A program made the position numbers and the translations under genes. This document shows positions 55,262 through 64,000 of a DNA stretch of 64,000 nucleotides, piece after piece (the stretch's first letter is position 1; every line of letters begins with the position of its first letter). The DNA comes from Actinomadura luteofluorescens (GTDB taxonomy: Bacteria; Actinomycetota; Actinomycetes; Streptosporangiales; Streptosporangiaceae). Where the stretch lies: the NCBI RefSeq assembly GCF_013409365.1, contig NZ_JACCBA010000001.1, forward strand, positions 6,882,001 through 6,946,000, given 5' to 3'. The notes beneath the pieces were generated by a model. It was not told the origin of the DNA and made no database searches. It saw only the letters and a program-made list of their open reading frames with translations.

Positions 55262-55906
55262 TCAGGCGCCCAGGTAGGCCAGGACGGCGAGCACGCGGCG
55301 GTTGTCGTCCTCGGACTGGGGCAGCCCGAGCTTGCCGAAGATGCTGTTGGTGTGCTTGCTGATCGCCTTCTCGGTGACGAACAGCGACGCGGCGATCGCC
55401 GCGTTCGAGCGCCCCTCGGCCATCAGCCCGAGCACCTCCCGCTCGCGAGGGGTGAGCTGCTGCAGCGGCTCCTCGCGGGCGTGCCGGGTCAGCAGCTGGG
55501 CCACCACGTCCGGGTCGAGGGCGGTGCCGCCGCCGGCGACCCGGCGCACCGCCTCAACGAAGACCTTGACGTCCGACACGCGGTCCTTCAGCAGGTAGCC
55601 GATGCCGCCCGTGCTGTCCGACAGCAGCTCCCGCGCGTACAGCTGCTCCACGTGCTGCGACAGCACGAGCACCGGCAGGCCCGGGACCTCCTTGCGCGCC
55701 TCCAGCGCGGCCCGCAGGCCCTCGTCGGTGAACGTCGGGGGGAGCCGGACGTCCACGACCGCCACGTCCGGGCGGTGCGTCGTCAGCGCCCGCAGCAGGG
55801 ACGGCCCGTTGTCGACCGCCTCGACGACCTCGAACCCGAACGCCTCCAGCAGGCGGATCAGCCCGTCCCGGAGGAGGGCGAGGTCCTCGGCGATGACAAC
55901 GCGCAC
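55262..55906 (-). CDS. LuxR-type (NarL/FixJ) response regulator
   Basis: A 214-residue response regulator. Receiver domain with acidic pocket (VVIAEDLALL), phospho-accepting Asp in DVAVVDVRLPP, and Lys in YLLKDRV. A LuxR-type HTH follows (LTPREREVLGLMAEGRSNAA, TEKAISKHTNSIF). GTG start; its first 49 bases overlap the end of the kinase gene, so they are translationally linked. Confidence 0.94.
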   Translation of the reverse strand: MRVVIAEDLALLRDGLIRLLEAFGFEVVEAVDNGPSLLRALTTHRPDVAVVDVRLPPTFTDEGLRAALEARKEVPGLPVLVLSQHVEQLYARELLSDSTGGIGYLLKDRVSDVKVFVEAVRRVAGGGTALDPDVVAQLLTRHAREEPLQQLTPREREVLGLMAEGRSNAAIAASLFVTEKAISKHTNSIFGKLGLPQSEDDNRRVLAVLAYLGA

Positions 55907-57144
55907 GGCAGCTCCATGGTCACGACGGTCGGCCCGCCGACCGGGCTCGTCACCGCCATCGTCCCATCGAACGCCGCTAGCCTGCGCTCGATACCGCGCA
56001 TTCCGCTCCCGGCCGCCGCGTCGGCGCCGCCCGTCCCGTCGTCTCCGACGATCATCATCAGCCGGCCGCCGCCGTGCTCGATCTGCACCCAGGCGCGCCG
56101 CGCGGCCGAGTGCTTGACCACGTTGGCGAGCATCTCCGCGACCGCGAAGTAGGCCGCCGACTCCATCGGGGCGTCGCCGCGTCCCGGCAGGTCGATGTGG
56201 ACGTCCACGGGCAGCGGCAGGGTGAGCGCGAGGGCGCGCACCGCGCCGTCGAGCCCCCGCTCGGCCAGCACCGGCGGGTGGATGCCCCTGACCAGGTCGC
56301 GCAGCTCCGTCAGCGCCGTCCCGCTCGCCTCGCGGGCCTCGGCCAGGAGCTTCTGCGCCGTCTCGGGGTCGTGCTTCATCATCTCCTCGGCGAGGCCGAT
56401 GTTCATGCTCAGCGCGACCAGCCGGGCCTGCGCGCCGTCGTGCAGGTCCCGCTCGATGCGGCGCAGCTCGGCGGCCGAGGCGTCCACCGCGTCCGACCGC
56501 GTCTCGGTGAGCCGCTCGACGCGCTCGGCCAGCGCTTCCCGCGTCGGCGCGAGCAAGGACTGGGAGAACCTGGCGTGCGCCTCCAGGAACAGCGGCCCCA
56601 GCGGGATGGACACCGCCGTCAGCGCCGCGCCCAGCACGATGGTGCCGACGACGCCGACCACGCCCCAGTCGTCCAGCGGCCAGAAGGGGCCCCAGCCGTA
56701 GTCGACCACCTGCGCCAACCATGGCGCCACGAACACGCCCTCCAGCCCATACAGAGTGAGACCGCCCGCGAGGACGCCGAGGACGAGTGCGACGGGTACG
56801 TTCACGAATGTCCACAGCAGGTCGCGCCACGAGGCCGGATCGGTGAGGATCCACTTCAGCCGGCCGAACACGCCCGCCCCGGCCGGCTCCGCCCGGTACG
56901 GGACGGGGATCCGCACCCCCGACCACTCGGCCGCCCACGCGCGCTGCTGGTTGGCGATCGTCCGGATCGCCTGGAACATCACCGGCGCCAGGACGACGCC
57001 GAACCCCAGCGGGACGAACGCGATGGACAGCACGGTCACGATGAACAACGGCAGGTTCACCGCGTACGCCAGAACGATCTGGACCACGGCCCGGCCGAAG
57101 CAGATGAGGGCGCGCCGCCCGTACCCGCGCAGTAGCTCGCTCAC
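55858..57144 (-). CDS. Sensor histidine kinase (HisKA_3 type)
   Basis: A 428-residue membrane kinase. N-terminal sensor with four hydrophobic segments (about residues 15-50, 110-135 and 155-185) that looks like a DUF4153/putative sensor domain. The phospho-acceptor histidine is in RRIERDLHDGAQARLVAL, and an HATPase_c domain follows (MLANVVKHSAARRAWVQI, GSGMRGIERRLAAF). It phosphorylates the response regulator encoded by the overlapping downstream gene. The signal is unknown; such pairs often respond to envelope stress. Confidence 0.94.
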   Translation of the reverse strand: MSELLRGYGRRALICFGRAVVQIVLAYAVNLPLFIVTVLSIAFVPLGFGVVLAPVMFQAIRTIANQQRAWAAEWSGVRIPVPYRAEPAGAGVFGRLKWILTDPASWRDLLWTFVNVPVALVLGVLAGGLTLYGLEGVFVAPWLAQVVDYGWGPFWPLDDWGVVGVVGTIVLGAALTAVSIPLGPLFLEAHARFSQSLLAPTREALAERVERLTETRSDAVDASAAELRRIERDLHDGAQARLVALSMNIGLAEEMMKHDPETAQKLLAEAREASGTALTELRDLVRGIHPPVLAERGLDGAVRALALTLPLPVDVHIDLPGRGDAPMESAAYFAVAEMLANVVKHSAARRAWVQIEHGGGRLMMIVGDDGTGGADAAAGSGMRGIERRLAAFDGTMAVTSPVGGPTVVTMELPCALSSPRTSPSSGTG

Positions 57145-57340
57145 CGTTCCTCCAAGGGGTTCGCCGTGGGACCTCCACCATTGTCGTCATTCGCGCCTCT
57201 GCGCTCGGTGGTGCTAGACCCCCTCTTCGTGACCGATGCGGTGGGGTTAGGCCTACCGTCATTCGAGCGTGACAAGACAACAGGCCCCGTTCCCTGGACA
57301 ATGCACAGGCGACACCCAGGGGAGAAAGCGAATCCAAGCT

Positions 57341-59875
57341 GTGACAGCGACCATCAGCCAGACGTCCGACGGCCAGGGCCCCGGGCCCGCCCTGCGGCCC
57401 ATCACCGAGCGCATCGCCGAGGAGATCGGCGTCCGCGAGGGGCAGGTGCGGGTCGCGGTGGACCTGCTCGACGGCGGGGCGACCGTCCCGTTCATCGCCC
57501 GGTACCGCAAGGAGGCGACCGGCGCGCTCGACGACGCCCAGCTCCGCGCGCTGGAGGAGCGGCTGCGCTACCTGCGCGAGCTCGACGAGCGCCGCGCCGC
57601 GATCCTGGAGTCGGTCGAGTCGCAGGGCAAGCTCACCGGCGAGCTGCGGGCGCAGATCATGACGGCCGACTCCAAGGCGCGGCTGGAGGACATCTACCTC
57701 CCGTACAAGCCGAAGCGGCGCACGAAGGCGCAGATCGCCCGCGAGGCCGGGCTCGAACCGCTCGCGGAGGCGCTGCTCGGCGACCCGGCCCGCGACCCGC
57801 GGGCCGAGGCCGCGGCGTTCGTGGACGAGGAGAAGGGCGTCGCCGACGAGGCCGCCGCGCTGGAGGGCGCCCGCGCCATCCTGGTCGAGCGCTTCGCCGA
57901 GGACGCCGACCTCATCGGCGCGCTGCGCGAGCGCATGTGGAACCGGGGCCGCATGGTCTCGCGCGTGCGGGACGGCAAGCAGGAGTCGGGCGCGAAGTTC
58001 TCCGACTACTTCGACTTCGCCGAGCCGTTCGCGAAGCTGCCCTCGCACCGCGTCCTCGCGCTGCTGCGCGGGGAGAAGGAAGAGGTCCTCGACCTCGACC
58101 TGGAGCCCGAGGAGGCGGGGGAGGACCCCGCCGCGCGCAGTTCCTTCGAGGTGGAGATCGCCCGCCGGTTCCAGATCACCGACCAGGGGCGTCCCGCGGA
58201 CAAGTGGCTGTCGGACGCGGTCCGGTGGGCCTGGCGCACCAGGATCCTCGTGCACCTCGGCATCGACCTGCGCACCCGGCTGCGCCAGGAGGCCGAGGAC
58301 GAGGCGGTCCGCGTGTTCGCCGCGAACCTGCGCGACCTCCTGCTCGCCGCGCCCGCCGGCACCCGCACGACCATGGGCCTGGACCCCGGCCTGCGCACCG
58401 GCGTCAAGGTCGCGGTCGTCGACGCGACGGGCAAGGTCGTCGCGACCGACACCGTCTTCCCGCACGAGCCCCGGCGCAGGTGGGACGAGTCGATCGAGAC
58501 GCTCGCCCGGCTCGCCCGCGAGCACCGGGTCGACCTCGTCTCGATCGGCAACGGCACCGCCTCGCGCGAGACCGACAAGCTCGCCGCCGACCTCATCGCC
58601 CGGCATCCCGACCTCAAGCTGACCAAGGTCATGGTCTCGGAGGCGGGCGCGTCGGTGTACTCGGCGTCGGAGTACGCGGGCCGCGAACTGCCCGGCATGG
58701 ACGTCTCGCTGCGCGGCGCCGTGTCCATCGCCCGTCGCCTGCAGGACCCGCTCGCCGAGCTGGTCAAGATCGACCCCAAGTCGATCGGCGTCGGCCAGTA
58801 CCAGCACGACGTGTCCGAGGTGAAGCTGTCGCGCTCCCTCGACGCCGTCGTGGAGGACTGCGTGAACGCCGTCGGCGTCGACGTGAACACCGCGTCCGCG
58901 CCGCTGCTCACCCGCGTGTCCGGCATCGGCGAGGGCCTCGCGGACAACATCGTCGCGCACCGCGACGCCAACGGCCCGTTCCGCAGCCGCGCCGGACTCA
59001 AGGGCGTCCCGCGGCTCGGCCCGAAGGCGTTCGAGCAGTGCGCCGGCTTCCTGCGCATCCGCGGGGACGACCCGCTCGACGCCTCCAGCGTCCACCCCGA
59101 GTCCTACCCGGTCGTCCGCAGGATCCTGGACACGGCGGGCACGGACATCAAGGCCCTCGTCGGCAACACCGCCGTCCTGCGCTCGCTCCGGCCGGCGGAG
59201 TTCGTCGACGACACCTTCGGGCTGCCGACGGTCACCGACATCCTCGCCGAGCTGGAGAAGCCCGGACGCGACCCGCGACCGGCGTTCCGGACCGCCACGT
59301 TCAAGGAGGGCGTCGACAAGCTCGCCGACCTCGAACCCGGCATGCTCCTGGAGGGCGTCGTCACGAACGTCGCCGCGTTCGGCGCGTTCGTGGACGTCGG
59401 CGTCCACCAGGACGGGCTCGTGCACATCTCCGCGATGTCGGACAAGTTCGTCTCCGACCCGCGCGACGTCGCCAAGCCCGGCGACATCGTCCGGGTGAAG
59501 GTCCTGGACGTCGACCTGCAGCGCAAGCGCATCTCGCTGACCCTGCGCCTGGACGACGAACCGGGCCGCGACCAGCAGGGCGGCGGCGGACGGCGCGGCG
59601 AGCAGCGCGAGGGCGGCGCACGTCCGGGACGCGGCGGCCAGGAACAGCGCGGCCGGAACCAGGGCGGCCAGAACCGGCGCGGCCAGGACCAGCGGGGCCA
59701 GGACCAGCGCGGCCGGAGCCAGGGCAACCGAAGCCAGGGCGGCGGGCAGCGCCGTGGCGGTCAGGGAGGCGGCGACTTCTCCGGCGGCGGCGCCATGGCC
59801 GACGCGCTCCGGCGCGCCGGTCTGGACAAGGGCCTCCCCAGCGACGGCAAGGGCCGTTCCGGCAAGAAGCGCTGA
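57341..59875 (+). CDS. tex: Tex-type RNA-binding transcriptional accessory protein
   Basis: An 844-residue protein with Tex N-domain ([20 protein letters not shown]), YqgF/RuvC-like RNase H domain ([17 protein letters not shown]), helix-hairpin-helix pair ([20 protein letters not shown]) and an S1 domain at about 667-740 ([20 protein letters not shown]). The last ~100 residues are Gly/Arg/Gln-rich [12 protein letters not shown] repeats, an addition to the core Tex fold. Tex helps transcription and RNA metabolism. GTG 57341 chosen; GTG 57269 is an in-frame alternative that would add 24 residues. Confidence 0.95.
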   Translation: MTATISQTSDGQGPGPALRPITERIAEEIGVREGQVRVAVDLLDGGATVPFIARYRKEATGALDDAQLRALEERLRYLRELDERRAAILESVESQGKLTGELRAQIMTADSKARLEDIYLPYKPKRRTKAQIAREAGLEPLAEALLGDPARDPRAEAAAFVDEEKGVADEAAALEGARAILVERFAEDADLIGALRERMWNRGRMVSRVRDGKQESGAKFSDYFDFAEPFAKLPSHRVLALLRGEKEEVLDLDLEPEEAGEDPAARSSFEVEIARRFQITDQGRPADKWLSDAVRWAWRTRILVHLGIDLRTRLRQEAEDEAVRVFAANLRDLLLAAPAGTRTTMGLDPGLRTGVKVAVVDATGKVVATDTVFPHEPRRRWDESIETLARLAREHRVDLVSIGNGTASRETDKLAADLIARHPDLKLTKVMVSEAGASVYSASEYAGRELPGMDVSLRGAVSIARRLQDPLAELVKIDPKSIGVGQYQHDVSEVKLSRSLDAVVEDCVNAVGVDVNTASAPLLTRVSGIGEGLADNIVAHRDANGPFRSRAGLKGVPRLGPKAFEQCAGFLRIRGDDPLDASSVHPESYPVVRRILDTAGTDIKALVGNTAVLRSLRPAEFVDDTFGLPTVTDILAELEKPGRDPRPAFRTATFKEGVDKLADLEPGMLLEGVVTNVAAFGAFVDVGVHQDGLVHISAMSDKFVSDPRDVAKPGDIVRVKVLDVDLQRKRISLTLRLDDEPGRDQQGGGGRRGEQREGGARPGRGGQEQRGRNQGGQNRRGQDQRGQDQRGRSQGNRSQGGGQRRGGQGGGDFSGGGAMADALRRAGLDKGLPSDGKGRSGKKR

Positions 59876-59894
59876 GAACCGGCGACGCGGAGGG

Positions 59895-59927
59895 AACGGT
59901 GTCCCGGCTTCGCGCCGGGGCGCCGTT
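59895..59927. terminator. Hairpin between tex and EamA genes
   Basis: An imperfect stem AACGG..CCCGGC / GCCGGG..CCGTT around a TTCGC loop lies between converging genes and touches the EamA stop. It is a likely bidirectional terminator. Confidence 0.55.
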
Positions 59928-61081
59928 CAGCCGTCGCCGAAGCCGCGCCAGCGCCCGTCCGAGCCCGTCTCGGTCGGGCGCTGCGGGCGGACGGGACGGC
60001 GCGGCTGCGGCGGTGCCGTCTCGGGCCCGGGAGCCTCGGTCCGGTCGTAGGGGCCCTGGCCGAGCGGGTCCCCCGCGTACGGGGAGCGCTGCGGCGGCAC
60101 CTGGGGCGCCTGGTGGTAGGCCTGGCCGAGCCTCGGGCCGCCCAGCACCGGCCCGCCGACCGCCGTGCCGAACGGGTCCGCCTCGTCCGGCGCCTCCGCG
60201 GAGGACGCGTCGGCCCCGTCCGGAACCGGCCGGTGCCGGGGGAACTGCAGGACGGCGACCGCGCCGAGCGCCAGCGCGCCCAGCCGCATCGCCGAGCGCG
60301 CCACGTCCTGCGGCCAGGGCTCCGCGTAGAGGAACGTGCCCATCGTGAGCAGGTAGGTCTTCGCGCTCACCGTCATCACGGTGGCCACGATCGACACCCG
60401 GCAGCGCTGGAACGCCATGACCATGATCCCGAAGCCGATGGCCGCCGCCAGCACCGTCAGGTACGGCCACGGCGTCGCGGCGATCCGCAGGCTGGTGGCG
60501 TGCGCGTCGTCGCTCCACCCCTTGATCGCCAGTTCGGCGGTGCCGACCGGGAAGCCCGAGCTCAGCCCGTAGGCGATGCCGGTCACCGGGCGCGCGTGCC
60601 GGCCGTCGGGCCGGTGGTCGCCGAGGACCAGGATCAGCACCGGCACCAGCACCGCCGGGGCGACCACCGCGGCGATCTTCCACAGCGGCGCGTCCGCCGA
60701 GCCGATCGGCTCGTCCCCCCGCAGCGACCCGGTCAGCAGCAGGATCGCCCCGCCGATCAGCACCAGGCTGAGCCACTCGCGCGGGGTCAGCCGCTCGCCG
60801 AAGAACACCAGCGCGATCAGCAGCAGCGGCACGATGCCGGACATGAAGATCGGTACCGCGGTGGACAGCGGGAGGTTGCGCAGCGCGAGGATCTGCAGGC
60901 CGAGCCCGCCGAGCACGATCCCGAGCGCGATCAGGAAGACCCAGTTGCTCACGATCGTCCACACCATGTGCGGGATGCGGTTGCCCCGTACCGCGGGCAT
61001 CCGGTCCGCCGCGAGCTTGAACACGGCGAACCCGAGGTAGTAGAGACCGGTCGCACTGAAGGCCGCGGCTATCCCGTTCAT
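59927..61081 (-). CDS. EamA/DMT-family transporter with Pro-rich tail
   Basis: A 384-residue protein with about nine to ten hydrophobic segments in two EamA repeats (LSTAVPIFMSGIVPLLLIAL, ATVMTVSAKTYLLTMG). A hydrophilic, Pro/Gln-rich tail of about 95 residues follows (from about 290). DMT transporters export metabolites. The cargo is unknown. Confidence 0.88.
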   Translation of the reverse strand: MNGIAAAFSATGLYYLGFAVFKLAADRMPAVRGNRIPHMVWTIVSNWVFLIALGIVLGGLGLQILALRNLPLSTAVPIFMSGIVPLLLIALVFFGERLTPREWLSLVLIGGAILLLTGSLRGDEPIGSADAPLWKIAAVVAPAVLVPVLILVLGDHRPDGRHARPVTGIAYGLSSGFPVGTAELAIKGWSDDAHATSLRIAATPWPYLTVLAAAIGFGIMVMAFQRCRVSIVATVMTVSAKTYLLTMGTFLYAEPWPQDVARSAMRLGALALGAVAVLQFPRHRPVPDGADASSAEAPDEADPFGTAVGGPVLGGPRLGQAYHQAPQVPPQRSPYAGDPLGQGPYDRTEAPGPETAPPQPRRPVRPQRPTETGSDGRWRGFGDG

Positions 61082-61375
61082 CCCGGACGAGTATGGGGGT
61101 CCCGGTGCTCCATGTCACTGCCCGTGCGGCGGCGTTGACGCGGATTCGCCGGGCTTGCGGGCCTCCGATGTCCGCAGACGGCGCCGCTACCCCATAGACT
61201 TGGCCGCGCGAAGGCGCGGAGCCGTATTTCGGCGTGCCCGCGCCGCAGAGAGACTGACCGGCCGAGCACCACGGCGCAGCCCGCTGCGTGGAGGCCGAGG
61301 GCTCGCACGTAAAGAGGAAGAGAACGCGTCGACCGCCGCGGCCGAGACAGCGCCCGATCAAGGAGACCGACCCCA

Positions 61376-62866
61376 GTGAAGACCGATGTCGAGGAGCTGA
61401 CCCCCACGCGGGTCAAGCTCACCGTCGAGGTTCCGTTCGACGAGCTCAAGCCGAACCTCGACAAGGCGTACAAGGAGATCTCGCAGCAGGTGCGGATCAA
61501 GGGCTTCCGGCCCGGCAAGGTTCCCGCCCCGCTGATCGACAAGTACGTCGGCCGGGGCGCGGTCCTCCAGGAGGCGGTCAACGACGCGCTTCCCGAGCTG
61601 TACGGCCGCGCCGTCGAGGAGTCCGAGATCTTCGTGCTCGGGCAGCCCGACGTCGAGGTGACCGAGCTGGAGGACGGCACCCAGTTCGCCTTCACCGCCG
61701 AGGTCGACATCCGGCCGAAGTTCGAGGTGCCCGACTACGACGGCCTGGAGGTCGTCGTCGAGGACGCCGAGGTCGACGACGAGCAGGTCGCCGAGACCAT
61801 CGACAACCTCCGCGAGCGCTTCGCCTCGCTCACCGGCGCCGAGCGCGCGGCCGAGGACGGCGACTTCGCCACCATCGACCTCGTCGCGCGGATCGACGGC
61901 GAGGAGATCGAGGACGCCTCCACCACCGGCTACTCCTACGAGGTCGGCAGCAACTCCGCGATCGAGGGCCTGGACGAGGCCATCGTCGGCCTCGCCGCGG
62001 GCGAGGACAAGACCTTCACCGGCACCCTGGTCGGCGGCGAGCACGCCGGCGAGGAGGCCGAGATCACCGTCACCGTGCAGAGCGTCAAGGTGAAGAACCT
62101 GCCCGACCTGGACGACGAGTTCGCCCAGCTCGCCAGCGAGTTCGACACGATCGACGAGCTGCGCGAGGACGTGCGCGTCCGGCTCGGCCGCCAGGTGAAG
62201 CTGCAGCAGCTCTCCGAGGCGCGCGACAAGGCCCTCGAGGCGCTCCTGGAGAAGGTCGACATCCCGCTCCCCGAGAAGGTCGTGGACGAGGAGATCGACC
62301 GCCGCAACCAGCAGCTGGAGCAGCAGCTCCAGATGGCGGGCATGACCAAGGACGACTACCTCAAGGAAGAGGAGAAGACCGCCGAAGAGTTCGACACCGA
62401 GGTCGCCGACGCGGCCCGGCTCGCGGTCAAGGGCGGCTTCGTGCTCGACCAGCTCGCCGTCCAGGAGGAGCTGAACGTCGAGAACGAGGAGCTCAGCGAG
62501 TACGTCGTCTCGCAGGCGATGCAGATGGGCGTGCAGCCGCAGCAGCTCGCCGAGTACCTGACGCAGAACAACCAGCTCCCCGCGATCGTCTCCGAGGTGC
62601 TGCGCAGCAAGGCGCTGAACCTCGTGGTCGAGCACGTCACGGTCAAGGACGAGTCGGGCAACGAGATCGACGTCGACGCCGTGCAGCGCGAGCTGAACGG
62701 CGAGACCGTCCAGGCCGAGGACGCCGCCGACGAGAACGCCGCCGAGGTGCAGGCCGAGGGCGGCGCGCCGGAGGAGGCCCCCGAGGAGGCGGCTGAGGCC
62801 GCCGCTGAGGAGGCCCCGGACGCCGAGGCTGCCGACGAGCAGGACGGCAAGGGCAAGGACGCCTAG
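61376..62866 (+). CDS. tig: Trigger factor, ribosome-associated chaperone
   Basis: A 496-residue trigger factor: N-terminal ribosome-binding domain with GFRPGKVPAPLIDKYVG, FKBP-type PPIase at about 157-240 (GDFATIDLVARIDGEEIEDA), and a C-terminal chaperone arm. The last ~50 residues are very acidic (EEAPEEAAEAAAEEA), an extension common in actinobacteria. It folds nascent chains at the ribosome exit. GTG start with AAGGAGA 9 bases upstream. It is followed by a strong terminator and then the clpP operon. Confidence 0.98.
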   Translation: MKTDVEELTPTRVKLTVEVPFDELKPNLDKAYKEISQQVRIKGFRPGKVPAPLIDKYVGRGAVLQEAVNDALPELYGRAVEESEIFVLGQPDVEVTELEDGTQFAFTAEVDIRPKFEVPDYDGLEVVVEDAEVDDEQVAETIDNLRERFASLTGAERAAEDGDFATIDLVARIDGEEIEDASTTGYSYEVGSNSAIEGLDEAIVGLAAGEDKTFTGTLVGGEHAGEEAEITVTVQSVKVKNLPDLDDEFAQLASEFDTIDELREDVRVRLGRQVKLQQLSEARDKALEALLEKVDIPLPEKVVDEEIDRRNQQLEQQLQMAGMTKDDYLKEEEKTAEEFDTEVADAARLAVKGGFVLDQLAVQEELNVENEELSEYVVSQAMQMGVQPQQLAEYLTQNNQLPAIVSEVLRSKALNLVVEHVTVKDESGNEIDVDAVQRELNGETVQAEDAADENAAEVQAEGGAPEEAPEEAAEAAAEEAPDAEAADEQDGKGKDA

Positions 62867-62896
62867 AGCTTTCTCCGGACGTCCGCGAAGCACCGG

Positions 62897-62933
62897 GCAC
62901 GCCCCGCATCCGTACGACGGGTGCGGGGCGTGC
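62897..62933 (+). terminator. Terminator hairpin of tig
   Basis: A 17-bp stem (GCACGCCCCGCATCCGT with its near-perfect complement; one G-U pair) and a 3-base loop, 30 bases past the tig stop. Confidence 0.75.
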
Positions 62934-63010
62934 GCGTTGAGCGGGCCCGCCGGGCCGGCTCCGGCGGCGAAGATCGTCCGCAACGTGCGAGTCGCCCGGG
63001 CCGCGCCGGG

Positions 63011-63025
63011 TACGCCCCTGGCGAA
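63011..63025 (+). promoter_or_regulatory. Candidate ClgR box upstream of clpP1
   Basis: TACGC-CCCTG-GCGAA fits the CGC-N5-GCG pattern of ClgR, the known activator of clpP1P2 in actinobacteria. It lies about 90 bases before the clpP1 start, in a position for activation. One outer base differs from TTCGC. Confidence 0.5.
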
Positions 63026-63111
63026 AAGCCGGGCCCCCGGGCGTGAGTGGGCCCGTGAGCGCGTTAATGTCCAATCATCCGAACCGATTAAAAGGACCGG
63101 AGGAACACCCG

Positions 63112-63750
63112 GTGAGCATGCCTCCGACTTTCGACGAGTCGTCGCGGATCCAGGCGCGGGTCGCCGAGGCGCCCCTGTTGCCTCTGGGCGACCAGCTGTT
63201 CCAGCGGCTGCTGCGCGAGCGCATCGTCTTCCTCGGCCAGCAGGTCGACGACGACATCGCCAACCGCATCTGCGCCGAGCTCCTGCTGCTGTCGGCCGAG
63301 GACGGCCGTCGCGACATCACGCTCTACATCAACTCGCCAGGTGGCTCCGTCACCGCGGGCATGGCGATCTACGACATCATGCAGTACGTCCCGAACGACG
63401 TCGTGACGGTCGGCATGGGCCTGGCCGCCTCGATGGGCCAGTTCCTGCTGTGCGCGGGCGCCCGGGGCAAGCGGTACGCCCTGCCGCACGCGCGGATCAT
63501 GATGCACCAGCCGTCCGGCGGCATCGGCGGCACCGCCTCCGACATCAAGATCCAGGCCGAGCAGATGCTGTACGTGAAGAAGACGCTCGCCGAGAAGATC
63601 GCCGAGCACACCGGCCAGGAGCTCGACCAGATCGAGCGCGACTCCGACCGGGACCGCTGGTTCACCGCCGACGAGGCCAAGGACTACGGGTTCGTCGACC
63701 ACGTCGTGCTCAGCGCCAACCAGGTGCCCTCCGAGGGCCCCGTCTCCTGA
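63112..63750 (+). CDS. clpP1: ATP-dependent Clp protease proteolytic subunit 1
   Basis: A 212-residue ClpP serine peptidase. Catalytic triad is readable: Ser in [11 protein letters not shown], His in [10 protein letters not shown], Asp in [14 protein letters not shown]. It forms the mixed ClpP1P2 barrel with the next gene and degrades proteins delivered by ClpX/ClpC. GTG 63112 chosen because GGAGGA lies 7 bases upstream; ATG 63118 is the alternative. It is 28 bases upstream of clpP2. Confidence 0.97.
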   Translation: MSMPPTFDESSRIQARVAEAPLLPLGDQLFQRLLRERIVFLGQQVDDDIANRICAELLLLSAEDGRRDITLYINSPGGSVTAGMAIYDIMQYVPNDVVTVGMGLAASMGQFLLCAGARGKRYALPHARIMMHQPSGGIGGTASDIKIQAEQMLYVKKTLAEKIAEHTGQELDQIERDSDRDRWFTADEAKDYGFVDHVVLSANQVPSEGPVS

Positions 63751-63778
63751 CGACCTCACAACGATTCGGAGGCACACA

Positions 63779-64000
63779 GTGAGCGACCTCATCCGACCCG
63801 GTTTCGGCGATACGGTCCGGCCCGGCGCGTTCGCGGGCGGCTCTCCACGGCCGGTCGACGACCGCTACATCATTCCGTCGTTCGTCGAGCGCACCACGTA
63901 CGGGGTCAAGGAGATGAACCCGTACAACAAGCTCTTCGAAGAGCGGATCATCTTCCTCGGCGTGCAGATCGACGACGCGTCCGCCAACGACGTGATGGCC
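63779..64000 (+). CDS. clpP2: ATP-dependent Clp protease proteolytic subunit 2 (3' end outside window)
   Basis: The first 74 codons are visible from a GTG with GGAGG 7 bases upstream. The sequence (RYIIPSFVERTTYGVKEMNP, RIIFLGVQIDDASANDVMA) is characteristic of ClpP2, the partner of ClpP1. The catalytic residues lie beyond the window end. Confidence 0.95.
   Translation, partial: MSDLIRPGFGDTVRPGAFAGGSPRPVDDRYIIPSFVERTTYGVKEMNPYNKLFEERIIFLGVQIDDASANDVMA

Noticed and set aside
56450..59425. Long minus-strand frame extending from the response-regulator gene across tex
   Set aside because: Only its last ~215 codons are the response regulator; the remainder is antisense to tex and in the wrong frame for the kinase.

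Overview
This is a very GC-rich chromosomal window from a filamentous-type actinobacterium. Codon third positions are almost all G or C, GTG starts are common, genes are often joined by 4-base ATGA/GTGA overlaps, and the tig-clpP1-clpP2 order at the right end is typical of Actinobacteria. The paired ROK proteins, PQQ-propeller kinases and secreted CBM2-FnIII-GH18 chitinase suggest a soil genus related to Actinomadura or Streptosporangiales. That placement is an impression, not a computed result.

Left end (1-16.5 kb): a glycan-utilisation island. A plus-strand operon encodes a MalEFG-type sugar ABC importer without its own ATPase, a GH42 beta-galactosidase and a secreted GH63-type glycosidase. 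Converging on it, a minus-strand operon encodes a Cys-type sulfatase, a Ssu/Tau-like ABC importer, a secreted GH20 beta-hexosaminidase and a formylglycine-generating enzyme. A ROK repressor and a divergent ROK sugar kinase close the block. The set fits uptake and breakdown of sulfated, galactose- and hexosamine-containing glycans or sulfate esters.

16.5-25.3 kb: a CHAP-type cell-wall hydrolase with a small partner gene, then a lipid/steroid-like cluster: methyltransferase, FabG3-like hydroxysteroid dehydrogenase, dihydrodipicolinate-reductase-like dehydrogenase, an unrecognised 420-residue protein, TetR, a membrane protein and an FAD monooxygenase. Its divergent promoter carries two sites of the KstR type (TnnAACnnGTTnnA).

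25.3-42.5 kb: an accessory region. It holds small hypothetical genes, a Nudix protein, a toxin-antitoxin pair with a frameshifted Doc toxin, two overlapping Ser/Thr kinases with PQQ propellers, a broken excisionase-like gene, an SDR-MerR pair, LysR and SRPBCC genes, and transposase debris. At its right lies a 4.85-kb decayed element between 126-bp direct repeats at a tRNA-Gly gene. The element contains a broken tyrosine integrase, a VapBC-type pair and a deleted second copy of the SDR-MerR pair.

42.5-64 kb: tRNA-Pro, a phage tailspike-like beta-helix protein and a complete alanyl-tRNA synthetase. Next come several regulator/target pairs with visible operators (HxlR-YceI, TetR-SDR, MarR-cupin), a HAD/alpha-beta hydrolase pair, and the chitinase behind a long perfect palindrome. 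A two-component system, Tex, an EamA transporter, trigger factor and clpP1/clpP2 complete the window; clpP2 is cut by its end.
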